Shown one piece after another: positions 29,053 through 39,369 of a stretch of 64,000 bases of DNA (its first letter is position 1; each line of letters starts with the position of its first letter). Made by a program: the position numbers and the translations under genes. Under the pieces are notes generated by a model that was not told the DNA's origin, ran no database searches, and saw only the letters and a program-made list of their open reading frames with translations. The stretch is from Cupriavidus taiwanensis LMG 19424 (GTDB taxonomy: Bacteria; Pseudomonadota; Gammaproteobacteria; Burkholderiales; Burkholderiaceae). Location of the stretch: the NCBI RefSeq assembly GCF_000069785.1, contig NC_010528.1:868001-932000 (forward strand), read 5' to 3'.

Positions 29053-29546
29053 GACGCCGCCCCTTGCGTGGCCTGCCGCTGCAGCACCGCGGCGCGCCTG
29101 ACCGCCCGCACGATTTCCACATGCGTGCCGCAACGGCACAGGTTGAAGCGCAAGGCTTCGCGGATCTGGGCTTCGTCGGGGTCGGGATTGCGTGCCAGCA
29201 GCGCCTTGGCGGTCAGGATCATGCCGTTCAGGCAGTAGCCGCATTGCGCGGCCTGTTCTTCGATAAACGCCTGCTGCACGGGGTCGGGATGCTGTGCCGT
29301 GCCCAGGCCCTCGAGCGTGGTCACCGCGTGGCCCACCGCGGCCTTCACCGGCAGCACGCACGAACGCGCCGGCAGGCCATCCACCAGCACCGTGCAGGCG
29401 CCGCACTGGCCCAGGCCGCAACCGTACTTGGGCCCGTTGCAGCACAGGTCGTTGCGCAGGATGTAGAGCAGCGGCGTGTCAGGCGCCACGTCCAGCGTGT
29501 GCTGGGCGTGGTTGACCTGCAGGGTCAGGGGGCGGGGCGTGTTCAT
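29049..29546 (-). CDS. nicA: Nicotinate dehydrogenase small subunit NicA, 2Fe-2S protein
   Basis: A 165-residue protein with both iron-sulfur clusters of the xanthine-dehydrogenase small-subunit family: plant-type CGLGQCGACTVLVDGLPARSC and the helical-domain CGYCLNGMI...LCRCGTH. It relays electrons during hydroxylation of nicotinate to 6-hydroxynicotinate. The sequence is close to Pseudomonas NicA (NGPKYGCGLG, TLEGLG, HPVQQAFI-like segments). The start is uncertain: ATG 29546 fits the family length, ATG 29579 is also in frame, and neither has a clear ribosome site. It lies ~90 bp after nicC and overlaps nicB, forming nicC-nicA-nicB. Confidence 0.9.
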   Translation of the reverse strand: MNTPRPLTLQVNHAQHTLDVAPDTPLLYILRNDLCCNGPKYGCGLGQCGACTVLVDGLPARSCVLPVKAAVGHAVTTLEGLGTAQHPDPVQQAFIEEQAAQCGYCLNGMILTAKALLARNPDPDEAQIREALRFNLCRCGTHVEIVRAVRRAAVLQRQATQGAAS

Positions 29547-29636
29547 CGGGGGCTTGGGGGCGGTTTGAACATCACGCATCGCGGCGCCGCGCCCCTTCCT
29601 TGGCGAGGAGCGGCGGCGGGCAGGGCGGTCAGGCGA

Positions 29637-30896
<1,260 letters not shown>

Positions 30897-31044
30897 GGCG
30901 AAATCTCGGGATCCTATGGAAAACCCTTATCTGGTTGTGATGAATTGGCAATGATGCGCTGAAATGGCGAAATAATGCGCAAAAACGGGGATTCATTGAT
31001 TCAGTATGCACTGAACGAGTGAATCGCGCCCGGTGCAGAATCTG

Positions 31045-31074
31045 TTTGCCTATATAAAGTGTGTACACTACAAT
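31045..31074 (+). promoter_or_regulatory. nicE promoter with operator candidate in the spacer
   Basis: TTTGCC (31045-31050), an 18-bp spacer and TACAAT (31069-31074) form a good sigma70-like promoter 85 bp before nicE. The 12-mer AGTGTGTACACT (31058-31069) lies in the spacer and is the exact reverse complement of the 12-mer at the nicC promoter. This shared element suggests that the two divergent operons answer to the same regulator. Confidence 0.6.
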
Positions 31075-31158
31075 CAATCGCAGCGTGCCGGCCCCCGGGC
31101 CGATGCAGGCGGACCAACCGACAGCGCGACCACAGCGCAACCCAGGGCAGACAAACAG

Positions 31159-31926
31159 ATGACGGAGTCGACAGTGCAGAAAGTTTTCCGAATCGGCCAG
31201 ATCGTGCCGAGCTCCAACACCACCATGGAAACCGAGATCCCGGCGATGCTGGCCGCGCGCCAGCTGGTGCGCCCGGAGCGCTTTACCTTCCATTCGAGCC
31301 GGATGCGCATGAAAAAGGTGGTCAAGGAAGAGCTGGCCGCGATGGACGCCGAATCCGACCGCTGCGCGGTGGAGCTGAGCGACGCCCGTGTCGACGTGCT
31401 TGGCTACGCCTGCCTGGTGGCGATCATGGCGATGGGCCACGGCTACCACCGCGTCTCCGAGCAGCGCCTGCAGGCGCATACCGCCGAGAACGGCGGCGAC
31501 GCGCCGGTGATCACCAGCGCCGGCGCGCTGGTCGATGCGCTCAAGGTGATGGGCGCCAAGCGCATCGCCGTGGTGGCGCCGTACATGAAGCCGCTGACCG
31601 AGCTGGTGGTCGACTACATCCGCAACGAAGGCTACGAAGTCGTGGACTACCGCGCGCTGGAGATCCCCGACAACCTGGAAGTCGGCCGCCATGATCCCGC
31701 AAAGCTGCCGGAGATCGTCGCGCAGATGAACACCGCCGATGCCGACGTGATCGTGCTGTCCGCCTGCGTGCAGATGCCGTCGCTGCCTGCGATAGCGAAG
31801 GTCGAGGCCATGACCGGCAAGCCGGTCGTCACCGCCGCCGTGGCCACCACCTATGCGCTGCTCAAGCGCCTGGGGCTGGAGCCGGTGGTGCCGGGCGCCG
31901 GCGCGCTGCTGTCGGGCGCGTACTGA
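31159..31926 (+). CDS. nicE: Maleate cis-trans isomerase NicE
   Basis: A ~255-residue Asp/Glu-racemase-family isomerase that converts maleate to fumarate, the last step before the TCA cycle. The opening RIGQIVPSSNTTMETEIPAM is characteristic. The two catalytic cysteines are visible in GYACLVAIMAM (near residue 83) and VLSACVQMPSL (near 201). Two starts are possible: ATG 31159, or GTG 31174, which has GGAG 7 bp upstream and gives an N-terminus closer to known NicE. It is the first gene of the rightward operon nicE-nicD-nicX-nicF. Confidence 0.93.
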   Translation: MTESTVQKVFRIGQIVPSSNTTMETEIPAMLAARQLVRPERFTFHSSRMRMKKVVKEELAAMDAESDRCAVELSDARVDVLGYACLVAIMAMGHGYHRVSEQRLQAHTAENGGDAPVITSAGALVDALKVMGAKRIAVVAPYMKPLTELVVDYIRNEGYEVVDYRALEIPDNLEVGRHDPAKLPEIVAQMNTADADVIVLSACVQMPSLPAIAKVEAMTGKPVVTAAVATTYALLKRLGLEPVVPGAGALLSGAY

Positions 31927-31937
31927 AGGAGCGGGCC

Positions 31938-32768
31938 ATGGCAGACAGCACCTTTCTCTACGGCGCCAACGTCCACGCCAACGGCATCCGCCAGCACTAC
32001 CTGCGCTATGGCGGGCAGGCGGGTGCGCGCGCGCAGCGCGATGCCGTGATCATCGTGCCGGGCATCACCAGCCCGGCGGTCACCTGGGGCTTTGTCGGCG
32101 AGCATTTCGGGCAGCAGTTCGATACCTATGTGCTCGACGTGCGCGGCCGCGGCCTGTCGCAGGCCGGCCCCGAGCTGGACTACGGCCTCGATGCGCAGGC
32201 CGCCGACGTGGTCGCCTTTGCCGCGGCGCTTGGACTGCAGCGCTATGCCGTGGTTGGCCATTCGATGGGCGCGCGCATCGGCATCCGCGCCGCCCGCGGC
32301 AAGCCCGCGGGCCTGACGCGGCTGGTGCTGGTCGATCCGCCGGTATCGGGCCCGGGGCGCCGTGCTTATCCGTCGCAACTGCCGTGGTACATCGATTCGA
32401 TCCGGCTGGCGCAGCAGGGCATCGACGCCGAAGGCATGCGCCGCTTCTGCCCGACCTGGACCGAAGACCAGCTGCGCCTGCGCGCGCAATGGCTGCATAC
32501 CTGCGACGAGCGCGCGGTCCTGGCCAGCTTCAACGGCTTCCATGACGACGATATCCACGCCGACCTGCCGCATCTGGCCGTGCCGGCGCTGCTGATGACC
32601 GCCGGCCGCGGCGACGTCATCCGCGCGGAAGACGTGCAGGAGATGCGCGCGCTGCTGCCGTCATTGCTGGTCGCGCACGTTGCCGGTGCCGGCCACATGA
32701 TCCCGTGGGACGACGAGGCCGGCTTCTACCGCGCCTTCGGCGATTTCCTCGGCGCGCCGCTGAATTGA
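31938..32768 (+). CDS. nicD: N-formylmaleamate deformylase NicD
   Basis: A 276-residue alpha/beta hydrolase that removes the formyl group of N-formylmaleamate, giving maleamate and formate. The nucleophile elbow VVGHSMGARIGIRAA (Ser near residue 110), the acidic residue region after LLMTAGRGDVIRAEDVQ and the His in AGAGHMIPWDDE near the C-terminus form the triad. AAGGAG lies 7 bp before ATG 31938, 11 bp after the nicE stop. Function is supported mainly by its place between nicE and nicX. Confidence 0.9.
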   Translation: MADSTFLYGANVHANGIRQHYLRYGGQAGARAQRDAVIIVPGITSPAVTWGFVGEHFGQQFDTYVLDVRGRGLSQAGPELDYGLDAQAADVVAFAAALGLQRYAVVGHSMGARIGIRAARGKPAGLTRLVLVDPPVSGPGRRAYPSQLPWYIDSIRLAQQGIDAEGMRRFCPTWTEDQLRLRAQWLHTCDERAVLASFNGFHDDDIHADLPHLAVPALLMTAGRGDVIRAEDVQEMRALLPSLLVAHVAGAGHMIPWDDEAGFYRAFGDFLGAPLN

Positions 32769-32796
32769 ACGCTGAATTGATGGATATGGAGCGAAC

Positions 32797-33876
32797 ATGC
32801 CCGTAAGCGATTACGACCTGACGGCAGCGTGGAAGCAAGTGCTGACGCTGTCGAAGCTGCAGCCGGGACAGACCGTCACGGTGCTGACCGGCGCCGCCAC
32901 GCATCCGCAGACATTGCGCACGGCGATGGTGGCGGCGCAGTCGATGGGCGCCATCGTCAACCGGCTCGACCTGCCGCCGGTCAACGGCGAGAAGGCGCTC
33001 AGCCGCGATGCGCTGGCCTACCTGGGCACCACCCCGCTGACCGGCAATCCCGCGGCAATTGCCGCGTTGAAGGCGAGCGATCTGGTGCTGGACCTGATGA
33101 CGCTGCTGTTCTCGCCCGAGCAGCACGAGATCCTGTCCGGTGGCACCAGGATCCTGCTGGCGGTGGAGCCCCCCGAGGTGCTGGCGCGGCTGGTGCCGAC
33201 CGAGGCCGACCGCGCCCGCGTCAAGGCCGCCACGCAGCGGCTGGGCAAGGCGCGCGAGATGCATATCGTGTCCGACGCCGGCATGGACCTGCGCTGCCGC
33301 CTGGGCGAGTTCCCCGCGATCAGCGAGTATGGCTTTGTCGACGAGCCCGGACGCTGGGACCACTGGCCGAGCGGCTTCGTGCTGACCTGGCCCGACGAGG
33401 GCGGCACCGATGGCACCATCGTGCTGGACCGCGGCGACATCCTGCTGCCGATGAAGTCCTACCTGCAGGCACCGATCCGCATCACGGTCGAGGCCGGCTA
33501 CGTGCGCCGCATCGAAGGCGGCGTCGATGCCGAGCTGCTGGCCGACTACATGGCCTCGTTCAACGACCCGGAAGCGTATGCGATGTCGCATATCGGCTGG
33601 GGCCTGCAGCCGCGCGCGAGCTGGTCGGCGCTGGCGATGTACGACCGCGAAGCCACCATCGGCATGGACGCGCGCGCGTATGAAGGCAACTTCCTGTGCT
33701 CGTTCGGCCCCAACAACGAAGCCGGCGGCAGCCGCACCACCGCCTGCCATATCGATATTCCCGTGCGCCACTGCACCGTCAGCCTCGACGGCGAGCCGGT
33801 GGTGGTGCGCGGCAAGGTGATGGACGGGCACCCGGCTCCCGCCGCATCGCTCTACAAGGATTCGCGCCATGGATGA
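32797..33876 (+). CDS. nicX: 2,5-dihydroxypyridine 5,6-dioxygenase NicX
   Basis: The 359-residue non-haem Fe(II) dioxygenase opens the ring of 2,5-dihydroxypyridine to N-formylmaleamate. It belongs to the small family related to M29-peptidase-like proteins and not to the classical extradiol enzymes. The C-terminal CHIDIPVRHCTVSLDGEPVV (His near 317, Asp two residues on) and an upstream Glu fit the iron ligands reported for Pseudomonas NicX (from memory). Length is normal. GGAGCGAAC precedes ATG 32797. Its end overlaps nicF by 8 bp. Confidence 0.93.
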   Translation: MPVSDYDLTAAWKQVLTLSKLQPGQTVTVLTGAATHPQTLRTAMVAAQSMGAIVNRLDLPPVNGEKALSRDALAYLGTTPLTGNPAAIAALKASDLVLDLMTLLFSPEQHEILSGGTRILLAVEPPEVLARLVPTEADRARVKAATQRLGKAREMHIVSDAGMDLRCRLGEFPAISEYGFVDEPGRWDHWPSGFVLTWPDEGGTDGTIVLDRGDILLPMKSYLQAPIRITVEAGYVRRIEGGVDAELLADYMASFNDPEAYAMSHIGWGLQPRASWSALAMYDREATIGMDARAYEGNFLCSFGPNNEAGGSRTTACHIDIPVRHCTVSLDGEPVVVRGKVMDGHPAPAASLYKDSRHG

Positions 33877-34504
33877 CGCAGTGCAGACCTACCAGCGCCA
33901 GGGCTTCGGCGCTTCGATGGAACTCAAGGCGCCGTATGGCCTGCTGATCATCGACTTCGTCAACGGCTTTGCCGATCCGGCAGTGTTCGGCGGCGGCAAT
34001 ATTCCCGAGGCCATCCGCAACACCCAGCCGCTGCTGCGCGCCGCGCGCGAGCAGGGCTGGCCGGTGGCGCACAGCCGCATCGTGTTCGCCGACGACGACA
34101 GCGACCACAATATCTTCACGCTGAAGGTGCCCGGCATGCTGACGCTGAAGGAACACGGCCACAACAGCCAGATCGTGCCCGAGCTGGCGCCCGCGCCGGG
34201 CGAGCTGGTGGTGCGCAAGACGGTGCCGTCGGCGTTTTTCGGCACCTCGCTGGCGGCATGGCTGACGCAGCGCGGCGTGCAGACGCTGCTGGTGGCGGGC
34301 TGTGTCACCAGCGGCTGCGTGCGCGCCAGCGTGGTCGATGCCATGTCGCTGGGCTTCCGCCCGCTGGTGGTGTCGGATTGCGTGGGCGACCGCGCGCTGG
34401 GGCCGCATGACGCCAACCTGTTCGACATGGCGCAGAAGTACGCCACGGTGCTGACGCGGGATGAGGCGCTGGCGCAGGTGGCGGGCGTGCGCGCCGCCGC
34501 CTGA
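33869..34504 (+). CDS. nicF: Maleamate amidohydrolase NicF
   Basis: The 211-residue isochorismatase-fold cysteine hydrolase deaminates maleamate to maleate and ammonia. The Asp-Lys-Cys triad is visible: LLIIDFVNGFADPAVFGGG near 30, VVRKTVPSAFFGTSL near 117, and VAGCVTSGCVRASVVDAMSL near 150, where the second Cys is the expected nucleophile. Its ATG overlaps the nicX stop by 8 bp, so translation is coupled. It is the last gene of nicE-nicD-nicX-nicF; the TetR gene is convergent. Confidence 0.93.
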   Translation: MDDAVQTYQRQGFGASMELKAPYGLLIIDFVNGFADPAVFGGGNIPEAIRNTQPLLRAAREQGWPVAHSRIVFADDDSDHNIFTLKVPGMLTLKEHGHNSQIVPELAPAPGELVVRKTVPSAFFGTSLAAWLTQRGVQTLLVAGCVTSGCVRASVVDAMSLGFRPLVVSDCVGDRALGPHDANLFDMAQKYATVLTRDEALAQVAGVRAAA

Positions 34505-34531
34505 GCCTGGGCGATGGCGCCCGTGCCGGCC

Positions 34532-35287
34532 TCAGCCCGCCGCCGCGCGCCTGCCGCGTGCCGCCTTGCGCGGCGTGGCGGCGGGTGGCACCTGCGTCTC
34601 CGGCATGGCGCCGGGCACGGCCACCGCGCGCAGCACGGTCTGCTGGATCACATCGCGCCAGTGCGCCAGCGCCGGCGGGCTCATCATGGGCTCGCCCAGG
34701 AAGGCGCTGAGCGTATGATGGTTGGAGTTATAGAAGTAGCCGAGCGAAGCGATCACCATATACACGTCGCGCGCGCCGGCGTCCGCGCGGAACAGCCCGG
34801 CGGCCTTGCCGCGCGCGAGGATGCCGTCGAGCACCGACAGCGCGTAGCTGGAGATTTCGCGCAGCCGCACCGACTTCTTCGCGTGCTTGCCCTGGCTCAT
34901 GTTCTCGCTGGTCAGGATGGCGACGAACTCGGGATGGTCCAGGTAGTACTGCCAGACGAAGTCGATCAGCTGCGACAGCGCGCGCACCGGGTCGGCGGCG
35001 TCGAGCTCATGCTCGAGCTGCTGCTCGGCCTGGTTGAGCTGCAGGTAGATGGTCTCCAGCACTTCGACGAACAGCTTCTCCTTGCTGCCGAAGTAGTAGT
35101 AGATCATCCGGTCGTAGGTCTTGGCCAGCGACGAGATGCGTTCGATGCGGCCGCCGTCGTAGCCGCGCTGGGCGAAGACCTTGATAGCCGCCTTCAGGAT
35201 GCGCTCGCGGCTGTCCTGCGCCTGCCGGGCCCGGGTGCCGGCTGCCGCCCGACGGGTGGCGGGCGCGGCCGCAGTCTTGGTGGTCAT
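34532..35287 (-). CDS. TetR-family regulator, NicS-like
   Basis: A 251-residue regulator that starts at MTTKTAAAPATRRAAAGTRA, 117 bp from the divergent molybdopterin gene. The HTH is clear (RERILKAAIKVFAQRGYDGG, then the YYYFGSKEKLFVEVLETIYL signature near 65-85). The C-terminal ligand domain is longer than average and ends in a basic tail (PRKAARGRRAAAG). In Pseudomonas, a TetR protein (NicS) represses nicAB and is relieved by nicotinate or 6-hydroxynicotinate; position and fold suggest the same role here. Three 12-bp direct repeats in the intergenic region are possible targets. Confidence 0.8.
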   Translation of the reverse strand: MTTKTAAAPATRRAAAGTRARQAQDSRERILKAAIKVFAQRGYDGGRIERISSLAKTYDRMIYYYFGSKEKLFVEVLETIYLQLNQAEQQLEHELDAADPVRALSQLIDFVWQYYLDHPEFVAILTSENMSQGKHAKKSVRLREISSYALSVLDGILARGKAAGLFRADAGARDVYMVIASLGYFYNSNHHTLSAFLGEPMMSPPALAHWRDVIQQTVLRAVAVPGAMPETQVPPAATPRKAARGRRAAAG

Positions 35288-35333
35288 GGTGGGTGGTTCT
35301 GCTGTGTGCTTTTGGCGCAGTATAACGGGGACC

Positions 35334-35369
35334 TGCGCGGTGAGATGCGCGGTGACATGCGCGATGAAA
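35334..35369. repeat. Three tandem 12-bp direct repeats between the TetR gene and the molybdopterin gene
   Basis: The units are TGCGCGGTGAGA, TGCGCGGTGACA and TGCGCGATGAAA, head to tail with no spacer. They fill the space between the two divergent genes and end 34 bp before the ATG at 35404. A 12-bp period puts repeats roughly on one face of the helix, which is compatible with cooperative regulator binding. No single strong palindrome is present, which is unusual for TetR targets, so the role is open. Confidence 0.45.
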
Positions 35370-35403
35370 ACGCGCGGCCGCCGGTGACGGAGAGAATGGA
35401 ACG

Positions 35404-37683
35404 ATGACGGCAACCCAGCTGCAACCCCCGGCACAGGCCGACGCCGCCACGCCGCGCGCGCTGCGCCTGGCGCTGCTGCAGGCCACCGGCGTGCTGCTGG
35501 TGACGCGCGCCCCGCAGGCGGCGGCGCGTCCGGCGCCGGGCCAGCCCGGCGCGGCGTCGGACTATGTGCCGGCGCTGCCGGACCTGTTCATCGCCGTGCG
35601 CGACAGCGGCGAGGTGCTGGCCTTCAACGGGCACGTCGACCTGGGCACCGGCATCCGCACGGCGCTGGCGCAGATCGTCGCCGAGGAGCTCGATGTGCCG
35701 CTCGGGCAAGTGCGCATGGTGCTGGGCCATACCGAAGCCACGCCCAACCAGGGCCCGACCATCGCCAGCGCCTCGATCCAGATTTCGGCCTTGCCGCTGC
35801 GCCGCGCCGCGGCGCAGGCGCGCGCGTGGCTGCAAGCGCGGGCCGCGCTGCGGCTCGGCGTCGACGCCGCCGCGCTGGAAGCGGAGAACGGCGAATTCCG
35901 CGTGCGCGGCACGCAGACCAGCATCGGTTACGCGGCGCTGGTGGCCGGCGAGCACGTGGAGCTGCCGCTCGCCGACGACGTGCTGACCAAGCCCGTCGAG
36001 TCCTACCGCATCGTCGGCCGCGCGGCGCCGCGCGTCGATATTCCCGACAAGGCGCGCGGCGCACTGACCTTTGTCCACGACGTGCGCGTGCCCGGCATGC
36101 TGCACGGCCGCGTGGTTCGCCCGCCGTATGCGGGGCGCGACAGCGGCGCCTGCGTCGGCACCAGCCTGCTGTCCATCGACCGCGAGTCGGTGCGCGACGT
36201 GCCCGGCCTGGTCGAGGTGGTGGTGCAGGGCGACTTTGTCGGCGTGGTGGCCGAGCGCGAGGAATATGCGGTGCAGGCCGCGCGCCGGCTGCGCGTGCGC
36301 TGGAAACCTGTGCCGCCGCTGCCCGCGCTGGACGATCCGGAGCCGGCGCTGCGCGCCAACCCGGCCACGCGGCGCGAGCTGCTGACCGAGGGCAAGCTGC
36401 CTGCCGCCGGCGCCGGCACGGTATTGCAGCGGCGCTACGTCTGGCCGTACCAGATGCACGGCTCCATCGGCCCGTCCTGCGCCGTCGCCGACTGGCACGA
36501 AGAGGGCCTGACGGTGTGGTCCGGCACGCAGAACCCGCACATGCTGCGCATCGACCTGTCACGGCTGTGCGGGCTGGGCGAAGACCGCATCGAGATCGTG
36601 CGCATGGAGGCCGCCGGCTGCTACGGGCGCAATTGCGCCGACGACGTGTGCGCCGACGCGGCGCTGCTGTCGCGTGCCGTGGGGCGGCCGGTGCGCGTGC
36701 AGCTGTCGCGCGAGCAGGAACACCTGTGGGAGCCCAAGGGCGCGGCCCAGCTGATGGACGTCAGCGCCACGCTCGGTGCCGACGGCGCGCTGCTCGGCTA
36801 CGACTTCACCAGCCGCTATCCGTCCAACGACGCGCCCACGCTGGCGCTGGTGCTGACCGGTGCCGTGTCCAACGCGCCGCGCACGCTGGAAATGGGCGAT
36901 CGCACCGCCGTGCCGCCCTATGCCTATGCCGCGCGCCGCATCGGCTGCGACGACACGCCGGCGATCGTGCGCGCGTCATGGCTGCGCGGCGTGTCGGCGC
37001 TGCCCAATGCGTTCGCGCACGAGTGCGTGATCGACGAACTGGCGCTGGCGGCGGGCGCCGATCCTGTCGATTTCCGCCTGCGGCACCTGCCTGACGAGCG
37101 CGCCGCGGATTTGCTGCGGGCCGTCGCCGATGCGGCCGGCTGGCAGCGCGGCGCTGCCGGATCGCGCGGCGTGCCGGATGCCGACGGACGGTTGCGCGGC
37201 CGGGGCGTGGCCTACGCGCGCTATATCCACAGCCGTTTTCCCGGATTCGGCGCGGCGTGGGCGGCGTGGGTGGTAGACCTGACCGTGGACGCGGCCACCG
37301 GCCGCATCACCATCGACAAGGTGGTGGTGGGGCAGGACACCGGCATGGTCGTCAATCCCGACGGCGTGCGCCACCAGGTCCATGGCAATGTGGTGCAGGC
37401 CCTCAGCCGCGTGCTGAAGGAACAGGTCCGTTTCGATGCCGACGGCGTGGCCAGCCGCGAATGGGGCAGCTATCCGCTGCTGACCTTCCCGGAGATCCCG
37501 CCGATCGACGTGGTGCTGATGCCGCGCCAGTCCGAGCCGCCGCTGGGCGCCGGCGAATCGGCCTCGCTGCCGGGCGCGCCGGCGATTGCCAATGCGCTGT
37601 TCGATGCGCTGGGAGTGCGCCTGCGCCGGCCGCCATTCGTGCCCGAGACGGTGCTGGCGGCGATGGCGTCAGAAAAAGGCTGA
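35404..37683 (+). CDS. Molybdopterin-binding catalytic subunit of the nicotinate dehydrogenase (IorB/NicB type), separate from the cytochrome subunit
   Basis: A 759-residue full-length molybdopterin subunit of the isoquinoline-oxidoreductase type. N-terminal segment FNGHVDLGTGIRTALAQIVA near 80, middle domain AALLSRAVGRPVRVQLSREQ near 425, and C-terminal PPLGAGESASLPGAPAIANA near 715 with the active-site Glu. There is no C-terminal haem domain. Its residues ~215-750 align by eye with residues ~1-535 of the haem-fused NicB at 26125, so the two are paralogous. It probably holds the working Mo site of the nicotinate hydroxylase, with NicA and the haem protein as partners. GGAGAGA precedes the ATG. 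It might instead hydroxylate another N-heterocycle. Confidence 0.8.
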   Translation: MTATQLQPPAQADAATPRALRLALLQATGVLLVTRAPQAAARPAPGQPGAASDYVPALPDLFIAVRDSGEVLAFNGHVDLGTGIRTALAQIVAEELDVPLGQVRMVLGHTEATPNQGPTIASASIQISALPLRRAAAQARAWLQARAALRLGVDAAALEAENGEFRVRGTQTSIGYAALVAGEHVELPLADDVLTKPVESYRIVGRAAPRVDIPDKARGALTFVHDVRVPGMLHGRVVRPPYAGRDSGACVGTSLLSIDRESVRDVPGLVEVVVQGDFVGVVAEREEYAVQAARRLRVRWKPVPPLPALDDPEPALRANPATRRELLTEGKLPAAGAGTVLQRRYVWPYQMHGSIGPSCAVADWHEEGLTVWSGTQNPHMLRIDLSRLCGLGEDRIEIVRMEAAGCYGRNCADDVCADAALLSRAVGRPVRVQLSREQEHLWEPKGAAQLMDVSATLGADGALLGYDFTSRYPSNDAPTLALVLTGAVSNAPRTLEMGDRTAVPPYAYAARRIGCDDTPAIVRASWLRGVSALPNAFAHECVIDELALAAGADPVDFRLRHLPDERAADLLRAVADAAGWQRGAAGSRGVPDADGRLRGRGVAYARYIHSRFPGFGAAWAAWVVDLTVDAATGRITIDKVVVGQDTGMVVNPDGVRHQVHGNVVQALSRVLKEQVRFDADGVASREWGSYPLLTFPEIPPIDVVLMPRQSEPPLGAGESASLPGAPAIANALFDALGVRLRRPPFVPETVLAAMASEKG

Positions 37684-37735
37684 TGGTGGATGCCTTCTCC
37701 CGCTTGCGGGGAGAAAACCCTCGACATCCGGGACG

Positions 37736-38212
37736 CTACGCCCCATTCCCCTCGTCGATCTCGCTCATCTTGCGCAGCAGGTAAGTCACGGCCACGCGCT
37801 CGGCCGGATTCAGGCTGCCGAAGGTCTGCTCCGAGATCGCCTTCGCGAACGGCACGGTCTCGTCGATCAGGGCCAGCCCAGCCGGGGTGACGGTCACCAC
37901 CACCTTGCGCCGGTCGTTGGGATCGTGCGAGACCGCGATCAGCTTGCGCGACTTGAGCCGGTCGATGATGCCGCGCACCGTGGCCTGGTCGATCGCGGTG
38001 GCGCGCACCACTTCGTTCATCGAACACGGCTGGCGGTCGCGCACCGCGCACAGCACCACGAACTGCGCCGCGGTCAGCTGCGAATCGGGGATGGTCTGCT
38101 GGAAAATCGCCACATGGCGCTGGTAGGCGCGCCGCAGCAGGTGGCCCACCTGCTCGGTGAAGTCGTAGTCGGCGGCGGGCTTGCCGGAAGGCGTGTCGGC
38201 GGGCTGGGGCAC
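37736..38212 (-). CDS. MarR-family regulator, NicR/BpsR-like
   Basis: A 158-residue winged-helix regulator: LTAAQFVVLCAVRDRQPCSM, then the recognition helix region ATAIDQATVRGIIDRLKSRK and the wing VSHDPNDRRKVVVTVTPAG. It resembles NicR of Pseudomonas and BpsR of Bordetella, which repress nic genes and respond to 6-hydroxynicotinate (established for those proteins). Being at the right end of the nic locus supports this. Its likely targets are the paired 12-mers at 30868-30879 and 31058-31069. A GTATAC core at 38246-38251, 34 bp before its own start, could serve autoregulation. Confidence 0.8.
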   Translation of the reverse strand: MPQPADTPSGKPAADYDFTEQVGHLLRRAYQRHVAIFQQTIPDSQLTAAQFVVLCAVRDRQPCSMNEVVRATAIDQATVRGIIDRLKSRKLIAVSHDPNDRRKVVVTVTPAGLALIDETVPFAKAISEQTFGSLNPAERVAVTYLLRKMSEIDEGNGA

Positions 38213-38298
38213 GAAGCAGGTGCGGTGGCTGGAGGTGACCCAGAGTATACCGAGGAAGGCCGGGCAACAGGTGGCCCGCGCGGCCGGGGCGGCGTCCG

Positions 38299-39315
38299 AT
38301 GCCCTCGCGCCTTTTCGAATACAATCGTCGGGTCGTTTTGCGGGGCCGCCGTGCCGGCCCGCTGTCCCTCGCTTTCCCCGTATTCCTCGTGCCCGCCTCC
38401 CAGAAGTCCCTCGCCGTGCCCGCCGCGCTGCCCTCGCCGCAGCGCTCGGGTCTTGTCATCGCCGCCATGGGCGCGGTGCTGTTCTCGGCCAAGGCCATCG
38501 TCGCCAAGCTGATGTACCGCTACAACGTCGATGCGGTGATGGTGATCACGCTGCGCATGCTGTTCGCGGTGCCGCTGTTCATGGCCATCGGCTGGTGGCA
38601 GTCGCGCCGGCTGGCGCCGCTGTCGTGGGCCGACCGGGGCCGTGTGGTGTTTCTCGGCTTTATCGGCTACTACCTGTCGAGCTTCCTCGACTTCATCGGC
38701 CTGCAGTACATCACCGCGGGGCTGGAGCGGCTGATCCTGTTCCTGACGCCATCGTTCGTGCTGCTGGCCACCGCGCTGGTGTTCCGTCGCCCCATCGGCA
38801 CGCGCCAGTGGCTGTCGCTGCTGCTGGCCTATGCCGGCATCGTGCTGGTGTTCGCGCATGACCTCGATGTCAGCGGCAGCCAGGTGTGGCTGGGCGGCGC
38901 GCTGGTGCTGGGCAGCGCCATCACCTATGGTATCTACCTGATCCTGAGCGGCGAGCTGGTGCGGCGCATCGGCTCGCTGCGGCTGGTGGCGTATGCCATG
39001 TGCGTGTCGACCGCCTGCTGCGTGATCCAGTACCTGGTGCTGGGCCGGCCCGTGGCGGAGCTGGCGCAGCCGGCGCCGGTGATGTGGCTGTCGCTCGTCA
39101 ACGCGGTGTTCTGCACCGTGCTGCCGGTGTCGCTGACGATGGTGGCGGTGTCGCGCATCGGCGCGCCGCTGGCATCGCAGGCCGGCATGATCGGGCCGGT
39201 ATCGACGCTGTTCCTGGCCTTCTGGCTGCTCGGCGAGCCCGTCAGCGGCGTGCAGCTGGCCGGCAGCGCGCTGGTGATGGGCGGCATGTACTTGCTGTCG
39301 ACAAAGAAAGCCTGA
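38299..39315 (+). CDS. EamA-family (DMT superfamily) transporter
   Basis: A 338-residue inner-membrane protein with ten predicted helices in two EamA repeats. The first runs from VIAAMGAVLFSAKAIVAKLM to about residue 185; the second from VWLGGALVLGSAITYGIYLI to the end, with the typical FWLLGEPVSGVQLAGSALVM near 300. Members export amino acids, metabolites or unknown substrates; no substrate can be given. The first ~45 residues may be too long; a GTG at 38389 is an alternative start. It is divergent from the MarR gene. Confidence 0.88.
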   Translation: MPSRLFEYNRRVVLRGRRAGPLSLAFPVFLVPASQKSLAVPAALPSPQRSGLVIAAMGAVLFSAKAIVAKLMYRYNVDAVMVITLRMLFAVPLFMAIGWWQSRRLAPLSWADRGRVVFLGFIGYYLSSFLDFIGLQYITAGLERLILFLTPSFVLLATALVFRRPIGTRQWLSLLLAYAGIVLVFAHDLDVSGSQVWLGGALVLGSAITYGIYLILSGELVRRIGSLRLVAYAMCVSTACCVIQYLVLGRPVAELAQPAPVMWLSLVNAVFCTVLPVSLTMVAVSRIGAPLASQAGMIGPVSTLFLAFWLLGEPVSGVQLAGSALVMGGMYLLSTKKA

Positions 39316-39369
39316 CTCGTGGGCCCGCCCGCGCGGGTCCGTCAAACACAACAGACTAGGGAGAATCAC

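Noticed and set aside
37695..37720. TTCTCCC...GGGGAGAA hairpin after the molybdopterin gene as a terminator
   Set aside because: Stem is only 7-8 bp and no T-run follows.
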